A stretch of 64,000 bases of DNA from NCBI RefSeq assembly GCF_003688895.1, contig NZ_REFV01000001.1:1-64000 (forward strand), in the 5' to 3' direction. Source of the stretch: Dokdonia sinensis. Its GTDB lineage: Bacteria; Bacteroidota; Bacteroidia; Flavobacteriales; Flavobacteriaceae. The notes beneath the pieces were generated by a model that did not search any database, was not told the origin of the DNA, and saw only the letters and a program-made list of their open reading frames with translations. The position numbers and the translations under genes are program-made. Shown piece after piece: positions 8,686 through 16,500 of the stretch. Each line of letters starts with the position of its first letter. Positions within the stretch are counted from its first letter, which is position 1.

Positions 8686-9004
8686 TTGTAAATAATTAAG
8701 TGAAGTCGTCTACCTTAGTAAACAGTTGCAAAATACTAAAAATTGTGTAACTGTGGAGTAAATATTGAGATTTGACAAAAGATTGGGAAAAGGGCTGGTT
8801 TTCGCTTTTGCGAAAGGGAGACTTCGGACTTGAACTTGAAATCGAATTTGAACTTGAATTCGATTTCAAAATCTAAAAAAATGGATTCGTGCCGGTTTCG
8901 CGACAGATAGCAATACAATTAAAAAAAATAAAACGATTGAAGAAACGGCAACTTCCACCTTCCACTTTACAACTGCTACTGCTACTGAAAACTGCCACTA
9001 AAAA
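8686..9004. other. Intergenic stretch of 319 bp, repeat-rich, no gene
   Basis: It contains a degenerate palindrome copy near 8803 (CGCTTTTGCGAAAG), a hexamer-like repeat block with internal inverted repeat (8831-8867) and an ACTGCT-rich segment near 8970. A leftward ORF of 60 codons here (EFKFKFDFKFK) is an artefact of the repeat block. Confidence 0.6.
8831..8867. repeat. Repeat block of TTGAACTTGAA units with internal inverted repeat
   Basis: TTGAACTTGAA-type units recur twice. GAAATCGAA (8838-8846) is inverted as TTCGATTTC (8859-8867). The block could fold but has no T-tail. It resembles the simple-sequence arrays found elsewhere in the window. Confidence 0.6.
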
Positions 9005-9718
9005 CTACTTCACTGGCGGTTTACTAGGCCTCACCTCAACCTTGCTAGGCAATGTGCGTGGGTTCATATTTAATAAATCTACAACCATCTGCCCAATGTC
9101 CTCTGGTTGTATACGCCAGTCCGTACCTTCCTCTGGAGATCGACCGCCAAAATGACTACTCACCGATCCAGGCATTATTGTAGTGACCTTTACATCGTCC
9201 TGTCTAAGGTCCAGCATTAATGCTTGTGTAAATCCTGTAACACCAAATTTACTTGCATTATAGGCCGTTCCTCCCGCAAAAAAGTTTGTACCCGCAAGAC
9301 TGGAAATGGTCATAATATACCCCTTTGACCTTTTAAGTGCCGTAACACTTGCTTTTACAGAATAAAAGACGCCAGTCAGATTGGTTTCAATAACCTCGTT
9401 CCATTGCTCAACAGTCATATCTTCGATGGACTTAAAATGCCCCAGTCCAGCATTTGCGATTAATATATCCAGTTTACCGAAGGTCTTTATCGTCTCATTG
9501 ACGGCGCGCTCTTGACTTTCATAGTCTCGGACGTCTGCTTCTAAACCTAAGGCTCTATTATCGTTCTGAGACAATTGTTTTGCAGCCTCTTCGGCAGATG
9601 CTTTGTCACGGCTTGTGATAGCAACATTTATTCCTAATTTTATGAGCGCCTGAGCAATTCCGTATCCTATTCCCTTTGTCCCACCCGTGATTAGGGCTAC
9701 TTTACCTTTATGATCCAT
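9005..9718 (-). CDS. SDR family oxidoreductase
   Basis: This is a 237-residue classical short-chain dehydrogenase/reductase using NAD(P)H. It has the Rossmann motif TGGTKGIG (residues 11-18), NAG for the central sheet, the catalytic Ser in MTISSLAG and the YNASK pair. The final PSKVEVRPSKPP segment resembles SDRs of the FabG/sepiapterin-like group. The substrate cannot be predicted. It is monocistronic, and the palindrome copy at 9750-9765 lies just upstream, within its promoter region. Confidence 0.9.
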   Translation of the reverse strand: MDHKGKVALITGGTKGIGYGIAQALIKLGINVAITSRDKASAEEAAKQLSQNDNRALGLEADVRDYESQERAVNETIKTFGKLDILIANAGLGHFKSIEDMTVEQWNEVIETNLTGVFYSVKASVTALKRSKGYIMTISSLAGTNFFAGGTAYNASKFGVTGFTQALMLDLRQDDVKVTTIMPGSVSSHFGGRSPEEGTDWRIQPEDIGQMVVDLLNMNPRTLPSKVEVRPSKPPVK

Positions 9719-9749
9719 ATATTCTTTTTTGTATGCTTAAAGATAGGTA

Positions 9750-9765
9750 CGCTTTCGCGAAAGCG
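9750..9765. repeat. Palindrome family, 16-bp copy
   Basis: An exact CGCTTTCGCGAAAGCG copy lies in the divergent gap between the SDR gene and the phytase-like gene. It falls about 30 nt upstream of the leftward start codon, so it could overlap that promoter. Confidence 0.95.
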
Positions 9766-9906
9766 GACAACTAATTATTTTAAACTATTCCTAAAATATA
9801 CTTCAAATCCAAGTTTATACTTTGCTCTGAATAATTTTAAGACCTTTGAGTTAGAATTAATACGGCTTAGATGCTGATTGTTTACGGCGGGAAAAGTGAA
9901 AAATTT

Positions 9907-11010
9907 ATGAAAAAGATCTACTCAATACTAATGACCGCAGGATTCGTATGTGTTTCTTGTGGTTCAAGAATGTCAACGACCAAACAATCAAGTGACATCA
10001 CTGCGCTCAATTATATTGCTGAAATAATCATCCCTCAAGGATTCATTTTTGAAGGTGAAGAAGTAGGTGGTTTATCGGCTATTGACTATGCAAATGGCAG
10101 TTGGTATGTCCTGAGTGATGATCGTAAAAGTCCGCGGTATTACAGTCTTGGTCTCAATTACAATACCAATGGATTTGAAAATCCTAAAATTTTAGGCGTC
10201 GCTGCGCTTAAAAGCAAAAACAATCTCCCTTTTAAATCAGGGCTGGCAGACCCAGAATCGTTGCGCGTTTCTGGTGCTAATGAGCTATACTGGAGCAGTG
10301 AGGGAAATATAAGTACCGGAATTCATCCTTTTATATATCGGGCGTCCAGAGATGGCACTTATATTGCAGAAATTAAATTACCTAATCGCTATCTCGCGGG
10401 TCAAGATGCAAAAAATGGTCCTAGAAATAATGGAGTGTTTGAGGCGCTATCGTTAGATTACAATAGTAATAATTTATGGGTTACGACAGAACTACCTCTT
10501 GTTCAAGATGGTGAGATCCCTACGAGTAAAAGCGCAACGTCACCAGTAAGAATTGCAAACATTAATGTCGCCAAAAATACTTTTGAAAGCGAATACGTTT
10601 ATATGCTTGATAAAGTAGCACGCCCAGGAAAAATGGAGGTAAATGGTATAACCGAAATCTTATCTTATTCCAAAAACAGGCTCCTTATTCTAGAACGTTC
10701 CTACGCTTCGGGACATAGCGATGGAGGGAACAATGTAAAAATTTATAAAGTAGACATTTCTGGGGCTACAGATGTAAGTAAAATAAACAACTTAAGTAAT
10801 ACAGATTTTACTCCTGTTGAGAAGACACTCCTCTTTGATTTTAACACGATAAGAGCACAATTACCTTCTGGAAGAGTAGATAATATTGAGGGAATGACCT
10901 TTGGGCCATTACTTGAAAATGGGAAGAAATCCCTAGTTGTTATCTCAGATAATAACTTTAATAACTTTGGCGAGCAAGTGACACAACTTATCCTTTTTGA
11001 AGTGGAGTAA
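9907..11010 (+). CDS. Esterase-like-activity-of-phytase family lipoprotein
   Basis: This is a 367-residue exported protein of the phytase-like beta-propeller family (Pfam 'esterase-like activity of phytase'). I chose ATG 9907, twelve codons inside the longest frame, because it opens a clean lipoprotein signal (MKKIYSILMTAGFVCVSCGS, lipobox before Cys). Family marks are VGGLSAIDY, WYVLSDDRK, DPESLRV, NNGVFEALSLDYNSNNLWVTTE and RVDNIEGMTFGP. The substrate is unknown; phosphate scavenging from organic phosphates is the usual guess. It is separate from the DUF3817 gene, which has its own promoter. Confidence 0.85.
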   Translation: MKKIYSILMTAGFVCVSCGSRMSTTKQSSDITALNYIAEIIIPQGFIFEGEEVGGLSAIDYANGSWYVLSDDRKSPRYYSLGLNYNTNGFENPKILGVAALKSKNNLPFKSGLADPESLRVSGANELYWSSEGNISTGIHPFIYRASRDGTYIAEIKLPNRYLAGQDAKNGPRNNGVFEALSLDYNSNNLWVTTELPLVQDGEIPTSKSATSPVRIANINVAKNTFESEYVYMLDKVARPGKMEVNGITEILSYSKNRLLILERSYASGHSDGGNNVKIYKVDISGATDVSKINNLSNTDFTPVEKTLLFDFNTIRAQLPSGRVDNIEGMTFGPLLENGKKSLVVISDNNFNNFGEQVTQLILFEVE

Positions 11011-11029
11011 AATATCAGTAGCAGACGGG

Positions 11030-11058
11030 TTGTAATTAAGCTTTGGCACTTATTTTTG
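11030..11058 (+). promoter_or_regulatory. Promoter of the DUF3817 gene
   Basis: TTG (11030-11032), an 18-nt spacer and TATTTTTG (11051-11058) give a full match to the flavobacterial TTG-N17..23-TAnnTTTG pattern. It places the start near 11064 and decides for ATG 11074 rather than the TTG at 11056, which lies inside the -7 box. Confidence 0.75.
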
Positions 11059-11073
11059 TATAAAATTATCGCT

Positions 11074-11349
11074 ATGCTTAAAAGCTTCCGCCTCATCAGT
11101 ATTCTGGAGGGAATTTCTTTTCTTCTCATCCTTTTTGTAACAATGCCTCTCAAATATATCTGGGATAATGGCGATCCAAATAAGGTCATCGGGATGGCGC
11201 ACGGCGTACTTTTTTTGGCTTATGTTGTAATGGCCTTTATGATGAAGCCAGAGCTTAAATGGAATAATAAAACACTGGGAATCGTTTTACTGTGCTCCAT
11301 AATACCTTTTGGAACTTTCTGGATGGACAGGAGATATCTTAGAAATTGA
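11074..11349 (+). CDS. DUF3817 integral membrane protein
   Basis: This 91-residue protein has three predicted membrane helices (around residues 5-25, 38-56 and 68-86). It carries the DUF3817 marks SILEGISF at the N-terminus and IGMAHGVLFLAYVVM in the middle. The family is often fused to or placed near transporters; its function is unknown. The start is set at the first ATG after the promoter. No operon partner is seen downstream. Confidence 0.85.
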   Translation: MLKSFRLISILEGISFLLILFVTMPLKYIWDNGDPNKVIGMAHGVLFLAYVVMAFMMKPELKWNNKTLGIVLLCSIIPFGTFWMDRRYLRN

Positions 11350-11379
11350 AGTGAACTTGAAAGTAAATATGATAAATAA

Positions 11380-11401
11380 AGCCGACTCTTACGAATCGGC
11401 T
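11380..11401 (-). terminator. Hairpin, probable terminator for the leftward DUF4870 gene
   Basis: AGCCGA (11380-11385) pairs with TCGGCT (11396-11401). Leftward it is followed by TTTATTTATC, a fair T-tail; rightward the tail is weak. It lies 84 nt past the DUF4870 stop and 31 nt past the DUF3817 stop, so it could act on both. Confidence 0.55.
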
Positions 11402-11453
11402 AGAATAGTTTAGATGTTTGCTTCTGAAATAAATTTAGAATAAATTTCGCGAA

Positions 11454-11473
11454 CCTGCCTGACGGCAGGCAGG
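11454..11473. repeat. Second palindrome family, CCTGCCTGACGGCAGGCAGG
   Basis: This 20-bp near-perfect palindrome is flanked by TTCGCGAA on the left and AGCGGAAT on the right. The same core and flanks (inverted) recur at 44207-44226 and 49076-49095, so the unit is about 40 bp. Confidence 0.9.
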
Positions 11474-11484
11474 AGCGGAATTAC

Positions 11485-11850
11485 CTACGTGAATAATGGC
11501 AAGCTTATATAGTAATTGGGCTTCTCGCCATTACTTACTTTTATTGCGTTTATAATAGGCAAAATAAATGCGAGAATGCATATTGCTAATAAACCTAAGA
11601 GACCAAGCCCTAATAAGAGTATGGCAGGAATACAGATAAGCGCATAGATAAACATACTGATTTGAAAGTTCAAAATTGCTTTTCCGTGGGCGTCCATCCC
11701 GTGGATTTTGTCTTTATTTACAATCCAAAGTATAAGCGGTACGATAAACCCTCCAAAACCGGTTACATAATCCAGTAATTGAGAAAGGTGAGTGAGTACT
11801 AAAAGATTGCGGTCCTCGCGTACGGGAACGCCGTCGTGAATGATTTCCAT
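11485..11850 (-). CDS. DUF4870 membrane protein
   Basis: This 121-residue membrane protein is of the DUF4870 (Tic20-like) family. It has LTHLSQLLDYVTGFGGFIVP near the N-terminus, the conserved HGKAILNFQIS segment and two to three further hydrophobic stretches. I chose ATG at 11850 (MEIIHDGVPVRED). The longer frame to 11940 runs into the mnmE promoter and adds a peptide with no family match. Its role is unknown. It is divergent from mnmE. Confidence 0.85.
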   Translation of the reverse strand: MEIIHDGVPVREDRNLLVLTHLSQLLDYVTGFGGFIVPLILWIVNKDKIHGMDAHGKAILNFQISMFIYALICIPAILLLGLGLLGLLAICILAFILPIINAIKVSNGEKPNYYISLPLFT

Positions 11851-11915
11851 AGTTTTGATTTTTTCTGATTGATACTTATAAGTAGTGTTAATCGTAAAAA
11901 TGTTACACCTTTCCG

Positions 11916-11923
11916 TAATTTTG
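11916..11923 (+). promoter_or_regulatory. -7 box of mnmE, leaderless layout
   Basis: TAATTTTG matches TAnnTTTG exactly and ends 5 nt before the ATG at 11929, so transcription should begin at or next to the start codon. No TTG is found at the ideal upstream distance. Confidence 0.5.
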
Positions 11924-11928
11924 CAGTA

Positions 11929-13374
11929 ATGAATATACAAGATACTATTGTTGCGCTTGCAAGTCCCGCTGGGGCTGGAGCCATTGCTGTAATTCGAGTT
12001 TCTGGTACAGATGCAATCAATATTTGCACCCCTTTATTTAAATCGATACACGATAAAAATCTGGCAAAACAGAAAACACATACCATACACTTGGGTCATA
12101 TAATAGACGGAGAGCGAGTGATCGACCAGGTTTTAGTTTCGCTTTTTAGAGGGAGTAATTCTTATACAGGTGAACCTACGGTTGAGATTTCTTGCCACGG
12201 CTCTAGTTACATTCAGCAAGAGATCATTCAATTACTATTGCGCTCTGGGTGTCGTGCAGCGCAGCCTGGAGAATTTACGCTACGCTCGTTTATAAACGGC
12301 AAGATGGACCTAAGTCAAGCCGAAGCGGTTGCAGACCTCATTGCTAGCGACAACGAAGCGAGCCACCAGATTGCAATGCAACAAATGCGCGGCGGCTTCT
12401 CAAACGAGATTGCTGCTTTACGCAAGGAGCTACTGGATTTTGCCTCGCTCATAGAACTAGAGCTGGACTTTGCAGAAGAGGATGTAGAATTTGCAGATAG
12501 GACACAGTTTAAAGAACTCGTGGCGCGCATTATGAAGGTGTTAAAACGCCTAATAGATTCTTTTGCCACAGGAAATGTGATTAAAAACGGGATTCCCGTA
12601 GCCATCGTGGGAGAACCTAACGTAGGAAAATCTACCCTTCTTAACGCGCTTCTCAATGAGGATCGGGCGATTGTATCTGATATTGCAGGCACCACTAGAG
12701 ATACGATTGAGGATGAGCTTTCTATAGGTGGAATAGGCTTCCGATTTATTGACACCGCAGGAATACGAGAGACGACCGATACTATTGAGGGACTCGGAAT
12801 TAAAAAGACTTTTGAGAAGATTAAGCAGGCACAAGTGGTGGTATACTTGTTTGATGCTTCTTTAATTCAGAATTCAGAATTCAGAATTCAGAAACCCTCT
12901 CTGCCTGCGGCATCTCTCCCAGGGGGAGAGAATTATTCGTCAGTTTTATTTGAGATTGAGAAGATTAAGAATCAATTTCCATTAAAGCCACTTGTGGTTA
13001 TTGCAAATAAAGTGGATCAACTAGACTCTGCTGAAATCTTAAATCTTAAATCTCAAATCCCTAATATTCATTTGCTCTCTGCCAAAGAGAATATGGGAGT
13101 GGACGAGCTGAAATCAAAATTACTAGACTTCGTAAATACGGGAGCCCTGCGCAATGACGAAACTATTGTTACAAATTCGCGTCACTACGATGCTTTACTA
13201 AAAGCACTTGAAGAGATAGAAAAAGTGCAATATGGTCTTGAGACTGGACTTACGGGGGATTTAATGGCTATTGATATTCGAGAGGCTTTGTATCATTTTG
13301 GTGAAATCACGGGACAAGTAACTAACGATGAACTACTTGGGAATATATTTTCTCAGTTTTGTATTGGAAAATAG
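11929..13374 (+). CDS. mnmE: tRNA uridine-5-carboxymethylaminomethyl(34) synthesis GTPase MnmE, with repeat-derived insert
   Basis: MnmE works with MnmG to modify the wobble uridine of certain tRNAs. I start it at ATG 11929 (MNIQDTIVALASPAGAGAIAV), which gives 481 residues, about 20-25 longer than usual. Present are the N-terminal tetrahydrofolate-binding domain, the G domain with GEPNVGKST (G1), DTAGIRET (G3) and NKVD (G4, residues 360-363), and the C-terminal FCIGK with the essential Cys. The extra length lies between G3 and G4 at about residues 312-338 and is encoded by intergenic-type repeats (four AATTCAG units plus a GC-rich hairpin). A second 7-bp array lies at residues 369-378. The reading frame is intact, so the protein is probably functional. 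Confidence 0.95.
   Translation: MNIQDTIVALASPAGAGAIAVIRVSGTDAINICTPLFKSIHDKNLAKQKTHTIHLGHIIDGERVIDQVLVSLFRGSNSYTGEPTVEISCHGSSYIQQEIIQLLLRSGCRAAQPGEFTLRSFINGKMDLSQAEAVADLIASDNEASHQIAMQQMRGGFSNEIAALRKELLDFASLIELELDFAEEDVEFADRTQFKELVARIMKVLKRLIDSFATGNVIKNGIPVAIVGEPNVGKSTLLNALLNEDRAIVSDIAGTTRDTIEDELSIGGIGFRFIDTAGIRETTDTIEGLGIKKTFEKIKQAQVVVYLFDASLIQNSEFRIQKPSLPAASLPGGENYSSVLFEIEKIKNQFPLKPLVVIANKVDQLDSAEILNLKSQIPNIHLLSAKENMGVDELKSKLLDFVNTGALRNDETIVTNSRHYDALLKALEEIEKVQYGLETGLTGDLMAIDIREALYHFGEITGQVTNDELLGNIFSQFCIGK
12864..12930. repeat. Repeat insert in mnmE: four AATTCAG heptamers followed by a CTCTCCC hairpin
   Basis: AATTCAG is repeated exactly four times at 12864-12891. A GC-rich stretch follows whose CTCTCCC (12914-12920) pairs with GGGAGAG (12924-12930). 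The protein segment it encodes (LIQNSEFRIQKPSLPAASLP) is foreign to MnmE. The sequence looks like an intergenic repeat element placed in frame. Confidence 0.85.
13034..13061. repeat. Heptamer array AAATCTT x4 inside mnmE
   Basis: AAATCTT, AAATCTT, AAATCTC and AAATCCC follow one another exactly at 7-bp steps. They encode EILNLKSQIPN just after the G4 motif. Because 7 is not a multiple of 3, gain or loss of a unit would shift the frame. Confidence 0.8.
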
Positions 13375-13378
13375 GTTG

Positions 13379-13400
13379 TTACGCTTTCGCGAAAGCGTAA
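13379..13400. repeat. Palindrome family, 22-bp perfect copy
   Basis: The 14-mer core is extended symmetrically by four bases on each side (TTAC/GTAA). It begins 5 nt after the mnmE stop codon, ahead of the terminator 13459-13502. Confidence 0.95.
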
Positions 13401-13458
13401 AATTAACAGCTCAAATATTTGAATGAATACAGCGCTCAATTAGAATAGAAAAACCTCA

Positions 13459-13502
13459 AAATGGAAAAACCGTCTCAAATGAATGAGACGGTTTTTCCAT
13501 TT
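13459..13502. terminator. Shared terminator of mnmE and the convergent T9SS gene
   Basis: An 18-bp perfect stem (13459-13476 with 13485-13502) carries CCGTCTC/GAGACGG in the centre and A/T-rich ends that supply T-runs in both directions. It lies between two convergent genes. Confidence 0.9.
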
Positions 13503-13515
13503 CTATAACTCGACA

Positions 13516-16500
13516 TTAATAAACAACAAGCTTCTTTATTGTACTTGTTTTTCCATTTGAGATTTTGACCATATACACCCCTTTAGCTAAACCGGAAACA
13601 TCTACTGTTTCTTGAGCATTAGAGCCTGTAAAACCTACTTGTTTCACATGTTTCCCATTTGTATCATAGATCTCAAGATGCTGGATAACGTCATCGTTAG
13701 AAGTTTTTATGGTAACACTATCTGTTGCGGGATTAGGGAAGAGCTGTATCCTTTTTTCAAATAGTACTTGCTCAGAAACGCCTAAATTCTCTGGCGATTT
13801 AAAGGCTAGAGCAAATCGCTCACTACTGTTGATGGCATTTGTTGTAAAGGAGTACGATTTCTCTTTAAGGTTTACATAAGTTTGGGTCGCAAAATCAATG
13901 AGATAAATAGGGGTACTGTCTATTTGCACTCCTTCAATATCATCTAAGGAAATTATGTACGGAGTAATTTCCTCAATTGCTGTTGCTACTCCTACTTCAA
14001 TAATCATTTCCTGATCAAAGGATTCTCTCCCTTGAATACCCAATTGCTCACCACTTTTTATTGTTGTATAAATGGAAATAGGAGTGGCCATACGTTTACT
14101 ATCATAGCCTCTATCCATTCCTTCAGATGCTTCTGCAAGAAAACCTATAGCCGTTTTGCTCTGCAAGTCGTGTTGCTCATTAGATAATTTAAGCCAGATG
14201 AGGTTTCTTTCACTTTGTGTTCTGTATTGGTTATTGTTACCAGAAACTCTCATTTCATTGTTAAAAGTAACTTCGGTGGTCGCCATTGCAGCTTGATCTG
14301 CCTTTATAGCAAATCCCTGACCAGAAGCAATGTATCGCGATGGAACGCTTCCTGGTTTATTAGGAGCGGCCATACCAGTAGTAAGATTAAGCATTGAGAA
14401 ATCCTGCATTGAGGGATTAGCTCCAAGATATCCTGGATAAGTAGTGCTAGGAGTTGTCGCATGCTCCCAAAAATATACCTCATTAATCATAGGATTAGAT
14501 GCAATCAAGGATCTTACGTCTATTGCAGATGGATATGGATTTCCTAGTAAATTGAAATTATTCTCAGTCGTTCCATTGTATTGTATGGGATAGGTAACTA
14601 TACCGTTGTTTAACGTTCCCTTAGTGTATACAAAGTCGTAAGAGGTTGTAACACCATTAGCTATATATGAATCTTGAGGATAGATGATCAATCCCTCTCC
14701 AGGAACAATATCCTCAGACGCGTTATGATTTCCTAAAAACGTATTATCTACACTCAAAAAAGTTTCCGCACCCATGTAAGGCGCATAATTTTGCACCAAT
14801 GGATCTGCTTCAAAGTTTTCTGGTATTAGATAAATGACACGAAATGCTTGATCGATAGTTGACGTCGCGGCATCTACTACGTTTCCGTAGACTCCATCGC
14901 GCGTTTCGGCGGTCATCGGTGAGCTCGCAAACATAAAATCGCGTGGTGCCATATCCAGCGTAGTCTTACGTACTTCGATAACTGCTCCAGCTCCCTTAGT
15001 CACCACAGCGGCATCGTCCACCTGCAATACGCTTCCTTCGTGTTCTATAATGAGCGTTCCGTTCACGGTTATATTTCCCGCAGCCTTGAGATAAGTCTCC
15101 GGACTTACTATCACCGTTGCTCCTACGGCAATTTCAATCTCACAAGCCTCTATATTTCCAATACTCGTATTATAGTTAGCCGTAAAAATTGCTTTTTCAT
15201 TCTCTGTAGGAGCGCCCAGGCTCCAGGCTCCATTATACGTTGAGGTTAACGAACATGCTGGAGACGGTCTAATAATGACCATATAATCCTCTACTTCTCC
15301 CGCATCAAAATTACAAGCTTGAGGATCATTAAAAAATGAATTCCGTACTCTTAACCGTGTTACTTCATCTGTTACGGCGTCCAGGGGTATTGTAAAATTC
15401 CCAGTGGATACATTAGAAGCATACGGAGCCATTGTAATAGTTTCTATATCGTCAAAGGACGCATCTCTATTAAAATCGATCCACGCACCCGCTTGATCAC
15501 CTGTAAAGGCAAATTGTAAACTCACAGATAAATCATACGACTCACCAGCGATGAATTCGATAGGCGTGTTGTTGTAAACAGTATATCCATCATTGCCGGA
15601 AGGATTAGAATATAGTGTTGTTGCAGCATCATCAATTTCAACAAGATTTATGAAATCCGAGGTTCCATTCTGAACACTAGGCGTACAGTATTCAAAAGGT
15701 TTTACCGTATACATAAATTTGTATGTCTCACTCTTATCGCCAGAATCGCCTTCGGCGAAAACCTTGAAGTATACATCAGTTCCTTCTGGGAAATCTGGTA
15801 TTGGAACATCTGTAACCCAAATATTTCCACTTGTATTGGTCATCGGCAACGTATTTGCCTCAACACTAAAATCTGGGTTGTCTATAGACCATCTGGCATA
15901 GATATCCGTAAGCGTACCACTGTACTCAATTTCTGAAGTGATAAATTGAGGCACACTTGTTTTAGGCAGGTCATCTGTAGGTTGATTTGTTATAGTAGTA
16001 ATTTCTATAGATGGGTAGGCAGATCTCCCTACAAGATCATACTCCCACAAACCGCGTCCCCAGGTCGCAGCTTTAAGCGTGTTTGCTCCAAAATTTATTT
16101 CTAACTCTTCTATTGTAGTATTTGGCATACCAGTATTATATAATGTCCAGGTATTGCCATTTAATGGTTTAGCATATACTCCTATTTCTGTTCCCAGATA
16201 AATATATTTTTGTGGATCATTATCTATCACTATCGTATGTACTGGAATGTCCCCTATGTTATACGTGATGTTTTGCCAACTCGCACCACCATCTTCAGAC
16301 ATATAGACTTTCTCACCATTATCCTGATAGCTTGCGTTAACAACAAAAATCCTATCATCATCCTCGTAGTCAAATGCTATATCCTGAATACTGTGACTAG
16401 GGAGTCCACTACTTATATCAATGAATGTAACCCCTTGATCTGTTGATTTTTCAATGTTGCTACCATTGGAAACGATTATGATATCACTATTGTTCTGTGC

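Noticed and set aside
8736-8918. Leftward 60-codon ORF with EFKFKFDFKFK repeats
   Set aside because: It is a translation of a short tandem repeat block and its flanks, with no start context and no protein-like composition.
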